A DNA stretch of 64,000 nt, from the NCBI GenBank assembly GCA_020055645.1, contig CM034550.1:9605501-9669500 (forward strand), given 5' to 3'. The notes below the pieces were generated by a model, which was not told the DNA's origin, did not search any database, and was given only the letters and a program-made list of their open reading frames with translations. How positions within the stretch are numbered: the first letter of the stretch is position 1; each line of letters opens with the position of its first letter. Both the position numbers and the translations under genes were made by a program. Positions 11,101 to 24,950 of the stretch are shown in pieces. This DNA is from Tomocerus qinae. Its lineage: Eukaryota > Arthropoda > Collembola > Entomobryomorpha > Tomoceridae.

Positions 11101-14100
11101 AGTATCGCTAAAGGTATATAGTATAGCGGATAGTTTATAATTGGAGAGAAGCGGTTAAAATGGTGATTCTTTTGTCGTTAAGTTCGTCACTAGTGTACTG
11201 ATAGTATTTATGAAGTACAAACATCCACTTTAGTTCATTCATGACCACCACCTTTGGCGATGGTTGTGATAATAGAGTTAGGATTAGTAGCACTAATACA
11301 GGAACTGAACAAGAAAATGGACTATTTTTATGTGGTTCGAAGATTTTTATGAGTATTGATCATCGGGTGAGATAAAATGCATAAATGAGAACTGGAATAG
11401 AATTAGTCGTTGTTTAAATATTGCACCATAACCTTTTACAGGCTCCCATATTCATCACCATAAACTCAACAGTATACCGTACTCTGTCTCCGCATTTACA
11501 ATCACAGTGTGGAAAAGAATACACAGAAATAAATTAAAAGACAAGACAAAGCTGTGTGTGGTAGTTTCTTTTGATTCACACCGTAAGTCATTCCTTCTAT
11601 CTTCTCATCTCTTGAAAACATTTTTAACTTTTAGCTTTGAAATTACTAACTGCATATTTTATGATAGTTTGTTCTATATGTAAGGTGAGTCCTTCCCTAC
11701 TTTATTACTTTGTTCATTATGCCTATATCGTCGTACATGTTTTTACCACATACGAGTTTACTCAGCCTTTTCTAGTGTGTGGCATTGTTTAATATTCGCA
11801 TGAACATGATACGCAAACATATATAAAATACTTATCTCCAATCCCCATACTATATAAACTCTCCTCTCTATTAGTAAATTAACTCGAGGTAGTTTACTTC
11901 TTACAAGTGCTAAGGATAAAATACTTGAATATCGTAGGAAGTTACTACTCCGGTTAACTTAAGTCGCTCGGGCTCATTACCATGAAATCCTTTCACACTT
12001 CTCACACGATGCCACATCCGTTCGTCTCCTTTCTTAACCTATCAGTTGACTTTTCAAATAATATCATACCTCATTTATACAATATACACGCTCATCCACA
12101 TTCATCCACTTTTTATGTACCAATCCGAATAACATCAACTTATCCCTTAAGAATTTAGGAAAAAATACCGATTATTAACCCGAAATATTTACGCGAATTA
12201 AATTCGAATGCTCTGTAAAGACAACTTCGGTTTCTTTATTACGGAATGACCTAATTAATTAAATTACATTACCGAATTTTTTGTATTCCCGTTTAATAAT
12301 GCACGACACCAATTTGATAAAATATTGAGCAATTAATCTTAAAAAGGGAATAGATAGAAAGAAACATTCGTGTACATAGATTTTCAATTTTCCCCATTAA
12401 CTTTTGCCAAAAGTTTTAAATTCAAATCAGTGCCAACAAAAATCTGATTTTGAAAGGAAAGATTTTATAATTTGTGAGTATTCTGAATTATCAATGATTT
12501 AGTAAGTTTTGTTGTTTATCCTTAAAGTTTTGGTTTATTTTGCAGAAAGACAAGTGTAGTGGTAAAAGTGTGGAGAATTTATTTGCAGTGGTGTAATGTA
12601 CATAATGTACATAGTATGTAGTGTTTAGGAGTAGGGAGAGTGTGGATCTTAGTTGAGTCGAAAGGAATCTACGTAGAGGAGCAACGCAATGGAAAATTGC
12701 AAAATCGTAATCCAGTCGGATAGAATAGAGTGTATTAGATATAAATAGGAAAAGTATTGAAGCGTGTTGAATGAGTCTTATCGTAGGTTGACACTATGTA
12801 CTCAAAGGGAATCTATCACGTAACTTATTATAGGCATTAAGTTACACTATCAGAGAGAATAGGCCAGTTGAGTCGAGGGCAAGCTTAGCGTCTCGACAAA
12901 ACTAGCTAAAAGAGTATTAAAGTTTGGTGTATCGATATCCATTACATAGGAAAAGCGAGTAGCATTAGTCCACCAAAACGAAACTATACAGACTGACCAT
13001 TTGATTCGAGTTAAACCTAGCGAGGCTTACTTACGTATAAAAGTCAAAGTCCATCGGACTTAACTCGGACACGATGTTACTCTACTAGACACTATATACC
13101 ATTTTATTATATAGTATATAAGGTACTATAAAAAAGGGTACGTATTTCTACGCGGCATAGTAATTTCAGATGGATTTCCCTTTTTGCTGCTTCACTTGTG
13201 AACTGATTGATGGATCGATATGCCTACAAGAGACTTTTATATCAGAATGGAGTGGACAAAACTTTGTGCCCGCTCGTCCCGAAGTAATCCATAGTTATAT
13301 AACAACCTATATACCATTTAAATTGAAAAACTGTACGGAAGGACTCTCTGTGCAACTTTTTCAACGACATTTCCTTTTGCGCACTATTTGTTTAGGTACG
13401 CTGAAATATGCCGCTATGTTTACACGATCTATATAAAAATAGTAAATTAATTAAAATTCTACCTGAAATGTGCACAAAGTGCAACTCTACCATTATTCTA
13501 CTTCACCTCTTCACCTATCTGATGATGGTAAACAATAGCAAAGATAATCCAAGACATGGATTAACTTAAATACACCTTTTATACACAAAGACGTGACCAG
13601 AAGACTACAAATTATAAAAAGGAAAAACGAATGTGAGAAAATATCCTTCTTATTTACACATTGTGCTAAGTAATATTATACTATTAATGTAATCAGCATT
13701 TTAAATAGTATTGTGCAGAGACATTTCTGCGAGGACAGGACGTGTCGTCGTGCTAATCCTATGTAAATAGTACGAGTGGGGCAAGTTGCTAATGAATGAG
13801 TAATGAGAATCACTTTTCTGTGGCTTACATCACATCATATCATGATAAACGGAAAATCTACCTTGGAAATCTACGATCAACGATAGGCGAGACAGAAAAT
13901 GGGAATTAAATTAAAAAAGCATGTTGTCCGCATTTTTTTACCTCAAGAATTTATTGCATTAAGAACCCAGGTGATTATTAGTTAAGTTTATAAGCCTGTC
14001 TCTCCCTCTTGGTGACTGTCAAGTCATTTAAACCTACTAATACAGAATAATAACGTAAAAATGCTAAACAAACCAAGTTGTTTACTTGAATTCATGCCTA

Positions 14101-17100
14101 ATGTGTACACAAGTAGCAGTAGCGGATAGATTTCCTCCTCTTTTTCTATTTCCCATCGTTCTGTCTCACTTAGAACTCTCTTCCTATGGAAATCAACAAA
14201 AACGTGTACAACTATTCTACATGCATTCATGCATCATGTCAACCTAATACAAATCTACATACAAATGCAACTTTACTCAAGATATTTCCATAATACTGCA
14301 GAAGCTAAATTATATCTACTATATTACTAATGTTTCATGTGCAACTAAATGAGACGAGATGGACTTTGTCTCAAAGGACACAACAGCGGCTTGCGAAAGG
14401 TTTTAATAGTGTCACACATAAGGCTAATGTAGAAATTCTACAGTTAGTACTTAGCTATAATTTATATCGACCTGCATAAAATAAATCCTCCTGAGATATG
14501 TTCAGGGCTATCGTTTTATATCATAGGACACCATATAGTTAGCAGTTGGTGATTACGCGATAAAAAATATCCAAATCACACGCTCCGAGAAACATGTCAC
14601 ATTGAGCACTCAACTGGTCACTTTCCTCACAAATCCCACAGAAAATTGAATTCCTAACTCCCTAACACTAAACAGTCTCTACAAATCCTACTATGTGTTA
14701 CTCACGCCAGTAGTATAGTAGGACTAACATTATAACCCTTGCGACTATACCAAGGACACTATCTTGATTATGGATGATTATGATGATCCTCCATGATTAT
14801 GTCTTTGTTTAACCCACAGATTGCGGTACAGATTACATTTTACTGACGATTAAATTTTAATTCCCTTGTGAGATAATGAAAATTACAAACTTTTCGAAAA
14901 TGAAAACATCTTTTCATCGAAAACAATCCAAGAACCAGAAAATCGAAATAATATTACTTATATAGAAATAATAGCATTCCTAAAATTTCTTATGATTTAA
15001 ACTAGATATTATATTATGATGATCCTGGATGATTATGTAACCGGAGATGGTGGTCGATTTAATTTTTGCTGAAGTGTACTTTGAAAGACATAAAAATATA
15101 CACCATTTGAAAAGGAAGCATTTGTAAAACGTAAAAGGGCACATCGAAGTTAAACACCGGACAATAAAAATCGTCAAGACCAAAATATACATTTACTATA
15201 TAATTTGATCATTTTTTGTCAATAAGGTTTAGTTTAAAATTCAAGTGCAATAATTAATGCCTCTCTGAGTATCTAATCTAAACTTTAGTTCTGTTAGAAT
15301 TAAAACAGTTAAGTTAAATTACTACGAGGAAAATGTTTAAAGTGCAGTTTTATACACATCTCAAGTTTAAATATGCGGAGTGTGATGATCCCGTACTTTT
15401 TGTATGATGAAAATGGCTATTTATAAAATAGGGAATTACAATAGGTGCGTTGATAATGATAATCGTTGGAATTAGTTATGGTAGGTACTAAATAGGATGT
15501 ATAAAGTGATTCCGGCATAGGATCTTTGAGTGGAGAATAATAAAGATGTAAAACACATCATTACTAATAGAGACAGAAGAACAGGGAAGAAAGGACGATG
15601 TCAGGTAGAGAGTTCCTCCTCTTTGGATTGCATTATTCGTCTTTATTTGTGTGTAGATGTAAATAGAGTAAATGGTGAGTATGGATGGTATTGTTTGTAT
15701 TACTATTATGAATCAAAAACGGAAGGCAGGGCTCAGTCGTTTACGATTCGTCAGCTGGCTTGACTTGTCTGTCTCCTTTTAGCTTTTGGTTCAGATAAAA
15801 CTGTTGCTTGTTGGAGTTGTCTTGTCTTGTCTTGAATATCTTGTCTACGTTTGGGCGTTCACGCCTCTTTGGAAATCTCTTGGAGAAATCAACTAACTGA
15901 CTTGTCTTGACTTGGCTTGGCATGGATTAACTTGACTGACTTCATTTCATTTTACTATAGTTAACTTCCCTTGTCTTGACTATGATGAGTTCTCTACGCT
16001 TGAAAATTCTTTTATTTCTCCACATACAAAATACAAACAACAAAACGCATAAAATATCTACAGCTCTCTTTTCATCTATTGACTTTTGTAAACTCCCGTC
16101 TTATTCTTATTCTGGTAAATCAAATTCCCTTCCTCCTACTCCCAAAACTACAAACCCCTTCAAACACAAATGGAATCTAAGGATTTAGTTCTAACTAAAC
16201 AATACTACTTGTCATACCAAGGGATCTTACAAACAAAAGCGTAAGACAGAGAGCCAAAAATGTGAAAAATGCTTATACAATTACCCTCTGAATACAAACC
16301 GATTCTTTAACAAATCCTTTCATATTAAGTAGGTACACTATTCAATTATTATTTTACTCACCGAGCGAAAGGAGGCAGATGACGGAAAACTTGCATACAA
16401 CAGGAGTAAAGAGAGCAGAAAAGAGTCCACGTCACATTTCACATCACCCATCAAATAAACCGAAGCTAAAGCCAACAGAAAACAAGCCAAGATTTTCAGT
16501 CGAGTCAGACAAGCAGCCCTGAATTCTATTTTCTATTGTCCTCCATCAAATACTTTGAATTCCTTCTTTTACTACCCTCAATCATCAATGGGAATAAAAC
16601 TTTTGAAATTTTATCAGTTATCGAGACTTCTTCACATTCACTATACACTTTTATATTTTCTTAGTGGCACCAAAGAAATCTTCAATCGCCGTTTGACCAA
16701 ACGCACCTCTTGCGTTACGGAAAATTGATAGAAGGTAGCAACAGAGCATAAAATAACACAGGTAAGTACATTTGCGGGATCTATAAAAAATATACACTAG
16801 AGAAAATAGAAAATGTAATGCAAAATCATGTGCGTATAGGAAAATGTAGCTTAAGGTTGTATGTCTATAATACTGATGATTATTTGGAAGGATGTTGATG
16901 TGGCTAAGAAAAAAGTTAGGCACGAGCTAAGATGTCACGTACTAATTAACCAAGGAAATTAGTTACAACGAGAAGACGAGCTGAGCTATTCAGAACATCA
17001 ATTCTCTATTGCTTGCAATTGTATCTCTCAGCAGTGTGCCATGCCATTAAAAGGATGCAATCCGTTCTCCTCTGTTGCCCTGCGTAAAAACTTTCCCTTG

Positions 17101-20100
17101 TCTTTATTCTATAGTATAGGGACTTTGCCTGGAAGAGATTCTAAGTGGGTACTTATTACCAATAAGGCATTCTCTAAACGAAATGGATGTTTTTGTAGTA
17201 ATGGTAGTAGGCAGTAATAAACTCGAAGTCAATTTACAATCAGTTAGCTGACTCTCCACTCGCTTCATTTCATCCTCTCAATCATCAGGATTTTGTTTTT
17301 CCTCCCTAGCAAAACAAAATTCTTGTTGTTTTGTTTTACTCGCCTTTTGTGTTGGATTTATGTACTAATCGTCTAATAAAGAGTGCATAGTCCACTCTAT
17401 ACTATTAATGCAATCAAAACAGTTATACTAGGAGGGAAAAAATCTTCTTCCTTTTCTATTCACTCAGATTTTTTCCGAGACGCAGTCAATTTTTTCACAT
17501 TCCCACTCTATCACTCAATGTCGATCTCATCACTTGAACAGAATAGATCAGATCACTCCAATTCAAAGCCCCAACTAATGCGTCAACTTGTACATACTTG
17601 AGCTAGAAACTAACAAAGAACATTTTATGTAATAGTAACTAAGCAAGCACAACCCTAAGGCATCGTATATTTAGATGAAGTTTCTATAATTGCCGTGTAA
17701 TGAGTAAGGAAGGTAAGTAGTAAGTGCGAATCCATCTATTACACTGCTATATACCTAAGTGCAAGTGTAAATATGTCTTACACCAACATAATACGTACTT
17801 TACAGAACATAATGAGACTTTTTAAACCTTCGGGCTTGGCACGCGCTATTCTTCTTCTCATTGTGTCCTGCTCACCATTACAAAACTACAAAAAAACTAC
17901 TTAACGCATAATACCTCCTCATTTATTTCTTTGCTCACTGCTCACAATGTAATTACACACAATGAGATACATACCTTTACACTCCCGTCTAATTCAAATT
18001 TACAAACATTACAAACTCTTTGTTTTCCCTCTTCCATCCTACATTAAATACCGATTCACTTTTGAAATAAATTACTTTCTTCAATTATCAGAACATTTTT
18101 ATGAAACTTTAATCTAACGAACTTAGATTTCAACAATCTGTTTAATTATTAAAGATAATTAATAGTACAAATCGAAAAAGTTATAATGTGATTAACTTTC
18201 ACATATTTAATTTTTCCCTAAAATGTTCCAAAAACAAAAATATATATCCACAAATTCTATCGAATGTCCATAGTCCATAATTAAATTAATCAATTCAAGT
18301 TGAAAAAATTACATTAAAATAAGCTCTGAAATAATTTTCCCCAACAAGCAGTAAATAATTTCCAGAATTTTAGTGTGTGTAGCTAGAAAAAAATGAAGGC
18401 CGGAAGAAAATTCATTGTTAGGAGTGAGTACATTGTTACAGTGTGGTTTGAGGCTGAATGTAGTTTGATGCATTTGATTCAGTGTTAGTATATGGTTGTC
18501 CATGTAAAAATGAATGACATAAAAGTAAAGGGAAATGATTGGAGAGGAGGCAAATGGGGAATGTAAGTTGACGTGATGAGAATCTCGCGTGCCGTTTGTC
18601 CCGTCCGTCTCTAAAAGTCTCCCACAACCTTCTCTTTCCTAGGAATTCACTTTTCTCCAGTCATCCAGCCAGGGAGAGAGAGAGGCAAAGTCGTCGAGTC
18701 CAGTCACTCCAGTCTAGTCTTGTTTAGCAATCAGTCAGTTGACTTTGACTCCAGAGTCCTGTTCACTTCTCCTATTACCCAAACGTACTACTTAGCGAAA
18801 TGGTCCAAAAAGACGGAGCTCTATTTTCCAAACATAGTTAGTTGCACATGTCTCTAATGCTAAAAGAGTCTGCAGCATTTCCTTTGAGTCCCCTTCTTTA
18901 CTAGGAAAAGAATGCGAATAGTCTCGAACAACAGCAGCAGGTACCTTCTGCATTTCTATAGTACTACTAAGTAGAGGAAAACAGAATTAAAAGAAATATA
19001 CACTAACAAACTCAGTCTAGTTGCAATGCATATAAGTACATGGACGTTGAGCGAGAAAAAAAATCGGAGACATATATCTATATACTATATATATTATTAT
19101 GTATATGCATTTGGTGTGATGTGGAGAACAGTTAGTTTAGTGACCACCAACTCTAATGCAACATTGCTAAGGTCATAAATCAGTTTTCGATTCGAACAAC
19201 TTCTCGGGCAGCAGCACGCAAAAAGTCCATTTCACATCCAAAAACATATCACCTAACCAAATAACAATGAGAATAGGCACATAGCATGTAGTATTTACAT
19301 TCTACTACTTAGTATATGCAGTTCTTACTACAAAATATCCATCTCGAGTAATATAGATTGTATATAAACAATATTAACTATAACATAGGTATATATAGTT
19401 GATATATAGAGTTATATAGGTATATATGTTTATATTATTAGTATTTTTAATATTTGGAGTAAGCAAGAGAAATCTGTGAATTAGATTGGCTGCCGGGAGA
19501 AAAATACGGGCTGGTCTCCTCTTCCTCCATTTCGGGTTGAGTGAGTGTGACATTCCTATTTCCTTTTATTTTCGATGAGATTTCAATTGAAATTTCCTAT
19601 GGTTAGGTAAATGAAAGGTCATAGTCATTGGGAAGAGCGGACATTAAAAGCGGAGACTTGCCCATTTGTCGCGAAAATGATTTTAATTTGTCACTGCTTT
19701 GGTTACTCCGCCTAGTCGGTTAAAATAGCTTAGGCATAACAAATGGATCAGATAAAAGGTGTACAGCTGTTCCTTGTAGATTGAAAATAGGTGGGCAGTT
19801 CACTACAATGTTGAAATTGAATAAAACAGTTAAAATTACCGACAATCACGGGGATAATAATGGTGAGTTGGGAATTCCTCTCCTGTAGGTATTCTCTCTA
19901 ATGAAGGTATGTTAATACAAATTGTCGGAGGTAACAACAGGCTGCGGTTGAAAAGTCTAGTAATTTTTCTGCATGACAATTTGCAAGTGAGTCGGGTCCT
20001 GTTGTTAGAGCATAGAATATTTATTGGAGATATATAAGATACGGGATTTTTTGATGTACGGATGAATATCTGTCTGATTGGTTGTGTTCTCCTCTCAGTG

Positions 20101-21421
20101 GGCAGTGTGTACATATTATTTCTACTACTATAATATGCACGCTGTCGACTATAATAAAGACAGGATACTTATGTTATTGTGTAGCTCTGCGACTGATGTG
20201 CTAATATGATAGAGGATAAGTGGTGGACTTCTTCGTATGTGTATCGACATCAGTCGTTTGGCCACAATTATTGTTGTGGAGAGAAGAAAAGAGAAAATTC
20301 GACCTCCTCGTCGCTACAATTGCACTCTCTGTGTATTTGATATTTACATTACATGCACTGTGTGTGGCAATCTGATCCAAATGCAATACATGTATACTCT
20401 ATCCTTACACAATATATCTATCTCTGTATTTACAGATATCAAACGATGACTGATGTAAATAATAGAAAAATCCTTTAACAAGTCCAGAAAATATAGGAGT
20501 AGCTACTACGGAGAAAAAACAAGTAAACGTACAATAAAGAGATAAGAAGGCGAATATGTATCATAAAACTATCCAATTCAGTTGTTCAACTTGTTGTTTT
20601 CAGTCAGAGTCCATAAGAAAAGAAAGACGTTCCTATCTACTTAAATTAGAGAAGGATGCACACATTAAATATATATAAGGGAAGGTACATACACCAAGGT
20701 AAGACATTATACTTAAACGAGAAATTGTAGTTGTTAGGCTACATACGTTTCTGCCAGTCCCGTCTGGGTTTCTATACAATTTCAATCCAGGGGAATCATC
20801 CTATGCTCTTATTAACTTTTTAAAAGCACATTATATTATTTGCATTATTATTGGTAATTACTAGGAGAGGAGCACGGCATTCCGGAAAAACTCTATAATT
20901 TCCTCTGGCCACAATCTCGAGTATTTACATGTAGGTAACTTCCAGCTACAGGCTAAATGAAAGTACCGGCCAACTTCTAACTACATGCACAATCCACCTA
21001 GAACGTTTACCATTAGTTAGATAACATTACATGAACACACTGTAAATAGTAAGTGCATTTTACACGTATTCTTTTCATACAAACCTACGTTGTGGTCAGT
21101 TTTATTATGAAGAGGGGTGTGCCCCAACTCTATATACAAGCACAGACATATCATTTCTATCTTGGAAACACAACTCAATGGGTACCTTACGCTCTTAAGT
21201 ATAACATTCACTGCCTTATTGCCAATTGCACAAAAGGCTTTATTTCTGCTCCCATGCCGCTTTCCTCTCCACTATGTATTTATAAAATCATTCCTACATA
21301 CAATGTTTAAACAGATTGCCCAAATAGCCAATGTAATTAATTCTCTAATTCAACAACCGCTTTTTTACCTTCCTTGATGTGTTGACATTTTTCGTTACTT
21401 TTCGACAGTTTTTTTAGAGAC
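5178..21421. other. Non-coding stretch downstream of the GATA exons
   Basis: No supportable gene. If the 5166 donor is used, at least part of this is the next GATA intron. I looked for a short terminal exon with a good acceptor and a GATA-like ending and did not find a convincing one. The longest open frames, such as 6730-7110, lack domain-like composition and fit the chance expectation for DNA of this AT content. Patches are AT-rich low complexity, for example 19381-19440, where TATATA and TATAGTT motifs are shuffled. No tRNA-like B box (GGTTCGANTCC) was seen. Confidence 0.6.
14777..15038. repeat. Imperfect 26-bp direct repeat pair
   Basis: The segments at 14777-14802 and 15013-15038 match at 24 of 26 positions; they share ATTATGATGATCCT and ATGATTATGT and differ only in the two bases between. 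About 210 bp separate them. The spacer holds a small imperfect palindrome built from TTTTCGAAAATGAAAA and TTTTCATCGAAAA. The spacing could reflect an old small insertion, but there is no tail or terminal motif to say of what. Confidence 0.6.
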
Positions 21422-21536
21422 ATTCAGATTTTCGGGTCCCGTATATTCGGATTTTCGGGTCCTGTATATTCGGATTTTCGGGTCCTGTATATTCGGATTT
21501 TCGGGTCCCGTATATTCGGATTTTCGGGTCCTGTAT
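21422..21536. repeat. Minisatellite: five tandem copies of a 23-bp unit
   Basis: Five contiguous 23-bp copies, each built as ATTCGGATTTTCGGG followed by TCCYGTAT. The first copy has A for G at position 6. Position 19 varies C, T, T, C, T from copy to copy; otherwise the units are identical. The array is more GC-rich than its surroundings and ends abruptly before ACATCCC. There are no spacers between units. The near identity points to recent expansion by slippage or unequal exchange. Confidence 0.95.
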
Positions 21537-22423
21537 ACATCCCGCTGATTCCTGCAATATATAAGTGTCATAGCAAAAAAAGCAGAAATCGCCCGTTTTG
21601 AAATTCGTTAAATTTTGAAAAAGTTAATGTTAGGCTGAAAATGGTTTTTTAGTAAGAATTTTAATTGTATTATTATTTGGTATAGATAGGTAGAATGCGT
21701 TGACCTATGGCTGTAATTCCATAGTGTTTGTTTCCTTATGTTTTCATCAATCTGGTAATGGTCTTCACCTGCCAATCATCTAGATAGAGTTGATAATGTA
21801 TAATCACGTAATGGGCAAGGGGATAGTAACTTTCTTCGTGTATACTACTTACTACAAGTCAAGTTGGTTCATGTTGCTAAAATCTCAATTCTAATAATGA
21901 TTAGTATTTACCTAAGGATAAAAAGATGAACAAATTGTATGTGTACACTAATAGAATCTACACGTCTTGAATGGCCTGTTTTGTCTCGGCTAATTCCAAG
22001 ACGGCACGATTTTCATATTTACATTATTACACATGTAGGTACTGTATGTTTACACAGACACTAAACACACAGATGGCTAGATAAATAGAGATACGTGATA
22101 CGCACACACATAGAGACACTCTTCACATCTATAGACAGATATCAACAAATTATAGCTTAATTATTAATATAAAACATTTTATGAGTTTCCTTATGTTTCT
22201 TTAGTTCACTTGAGACAAGTCTGCTTAGGTCATTTAATTCGAAAACCTTATCAACAATCCTAATGTACCCACTTACACATACAATATTTTATGGTACTCA
22301 ATAAGACTCATTTTAAATGTTTTTCTAACTATCCCTTGACTTGCACTTTGAAATTGAACCATAGATTACTCATATCTGCTTACATAGCAGAGCAATATCT
22401 GAATAGTATGTTAAGTTAACTTA

Positions 22424-22594
22424 TTATGGAAGCGAGTTAAAAAAAATTCCCCGAATTCAAAATGATTTTATATAAAATGAAACTCATTTCTGTTTTCATG
22501 CAAGAGCTATATCTATATATTATGATATATTATCTTTTATGGAAGCGAGTTAAAAAAATTCCCCGAATTCAAAATGACTCTATATAAAATGAAA
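22424..22594. repeat. Direct repeat pair of 58-59 bp containing a TATATAAAA motif
   Basis: The copies at 22424-22482 and 22537-22594 begin TTATGGAAGCGAGTTAAAAA, continue through TTCCCCGAATTCAAAATGA and end TATATAAAATGAAA. They differ by one A in the homopolymer and two substitutions (ATTTTA against ACTCTA). The spacer is 54 bp of AT-rich sequence. A diverged third relative lies at 33592-33640, sharing GCGAGTTAAAAATTCCC and a TATATAA at nearly the same offset. I do not recognise the family. Confidence 0.85.
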
Positions 22595-24936
22595 TGATAA
22601 TTAATTTGTTTTTGATTGGAGAGAGACGATGGTAGGTGAATATGTATTAGTTGTAATGTGGGTAAGTATATCTAAATAGGTAGAAGAAAAAGAGTGTAGG
22701 TAGGTAGGTAAAAGTTTTATCAGCGGAGTGCAATGGTAGTAGGCAATTAACAAGAGCAATCCAATGTCATAAAAATTCCGGGTGAGCTCCACAGCGCAAT
22801 TATTTTTACGAGCCACCACTTCTCACAACACTACCTTAATCATATAATGTAACTTCTTGAGAGTGTGTTTTAGTCGGATTCTTTCGTGTCTTAGCTCATT
22901 CAGTCAGTGAGCTAGCCTTGCCTATCTTTATCTGTGAAAAAAGGTAATTCCCATTGGAATTGGTTCAAAAAAACTTGCAAGTGTACTCTTGATATGTGTA
23001 TGTATTGTGTAGTAGTGCAGTGTGCATTTGAGATTTTAAGTTGGTTATTAGGAGTGGAAAAATGATACATAAGGTACGTACCTACGTGGACGTAAGTATA
23101 GGACTAAGACTGCCAAGCAAAAGATTACATTACAGCTCGTTTCATTAACAAGCATCTAGATTGAGATGATGAGATCCTTAATCGAATGCAATCTTAATCC
23201 CTTCTGCTCATTCACTCTATCCTTTTTTCAGATTCTTCGTGTGTCTACTTAAAAATGCGAACAACCAAGATAATAAAGGGCAACCCTCCTTTACTCAAAC
23301 AAAACATTTATTCTTAGACACTAACTAACTCTAACTAGATTCCTATATACTCCTAGTAGAATGTTAAATACAGAATTACATCACCCGAACTTATTGTCCG
23401 TATCGAATAATAATATGAACTGCAACACAATGCAATCCTTGTCCTTATCTTTTAACTAAGCTACCGTACGTACGCCACTTCTTGATAACCCATGATAGGG
23501 AATAGGGGAAAAATCTTAATAGCTTAACATACCCCGATCACTCAAATATAGATAACTATTATACATTAGGAAGAAAAGGGAGAAGGACATCTTCAAAACG
23601 CTAATGACCATTTGATACAAGAAAATACTTTTACTTTCGAAAAGGAAATACAAACATAGAGATACTAAAAGAAATGATAACAGATATCTACTTAGACAAT
23701 TCATTGACATGAGCTACTAGATAGAGGAAATGCCAAAACATCCACCATCTGATATTTAATGATAAGAGAAGCACAAGACATTGTCAGATAAAGATTATCC
23801 CTTTAGACTTGGTAAACACACATCTACTGATATTCTATCGTCTATTAGCATCTTATCTTTCTAATGCATAACTAAGTGAATTGATAGACTTGCTTTTGCT
23901 GTTACTTTACTGTTACGTCATAAGAAGTGTGTACGTTTTATACACAATCTTTAAGTTCCACTACAAATCCTGTCACATTGCGTATGATAAGGAGGAAAAA
24001 CACCGTCCTATATCGTGGTAGAGTCAAGTTGAAGGTGAAATGAACGATTGAGCACAGACATTACTTAAAACAAGAAGGAAAGGAATTTTTATTTGGGTAA
24101 TATTCAAATAAAAACAAAAGACTCTAGAAACACATGTTAGTATATAACAATGTAGCCCCATATAGAAGTTTTGGAGAAAGATTTGTTTTTGGTGTAGTAT
24201 GCAAGTAGTAGGTACAATACAATCTAATAAGAGAGCACGACTTGGAAACGAGTATCTTAAAGACAATAGTAGATATAAGAACATCCCGACCACCCCTAAA
24301 CAGTCAGAGCGAGCAAAAAATTGTCGCCCTCAAGAAATATGAATTTTGGTTCGAAAACCTGTCCTCTTTGCATAAAAATCCTTGAAGAGTCCAGGCAGGC
24401 AGAAGTAGTTGAGTTTAGATATAATAGAAGTACACGACAGAAAAACAAATGTAAACTTATTATGACTACCTCTATCTATATGTAGTATCTTGTAAACTGA
24501 TATAGTATTGATATTTTTGTTGAGGGAATACCAGTCTCGATAAACTTTTGTTGCGAGGAGGAAAGATGCGTAAATTTATTACTCTCTCTAGTTAATGCAC
24601 ATGTTACTTGCATAAATATTTACATAAGTATCACTACACTCTCTATAGTTCTATTACTGAGACAATCCCAGCTTTGAGTGATCGTGACGGAGACAGCAGA
24701 GCAACAGCAGCCAGACCATGATGTCAACTTGCTACATAAACTCGACTTGATTTCAGTCTCAGGGTATTTAGCTCAAATTCTCGTCAACAAGGTCTCACTC
24801 CAGACCAGACGAGACCTGTGTGTCTACATTACATTGACATAACTTCTCCTTATCATTTATTACTACTGAACTTGTTGCAGAACTCATTGGCTAATCGCTT
24901 ACCCACTTGACAACTTTATGATTCTCTTTCCCTATC

Positions 24937-24950
24937 CTCTCTCTCTCTCT
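24937..24950. repeat. (CT)7 microsatellite
   Basis: Seven perfect CT units in a pyrimidine-rich patch. Confidence 0.9.

Noticed and set aside
12541..12596. TTTTGCAG acceptor followed by a phase-0 frame KDKCSGKSVENLFAVV and stop
   Set aside because: It would fit as a terminal exon in phase, but it has no GATA-like residues and such short frames after CAG are frequent here.
21422..21536. CRISPR-like array
   Set aside because: Units are contiguous with no unique spacers and the DNA is eukaryotic; it is a minisatellite.
24341..24365. GGTTCGAAAACC, resembling a tRNA B box
   Set aside because: No matching A box, acceptor stem or anticodon arm at the right distance.
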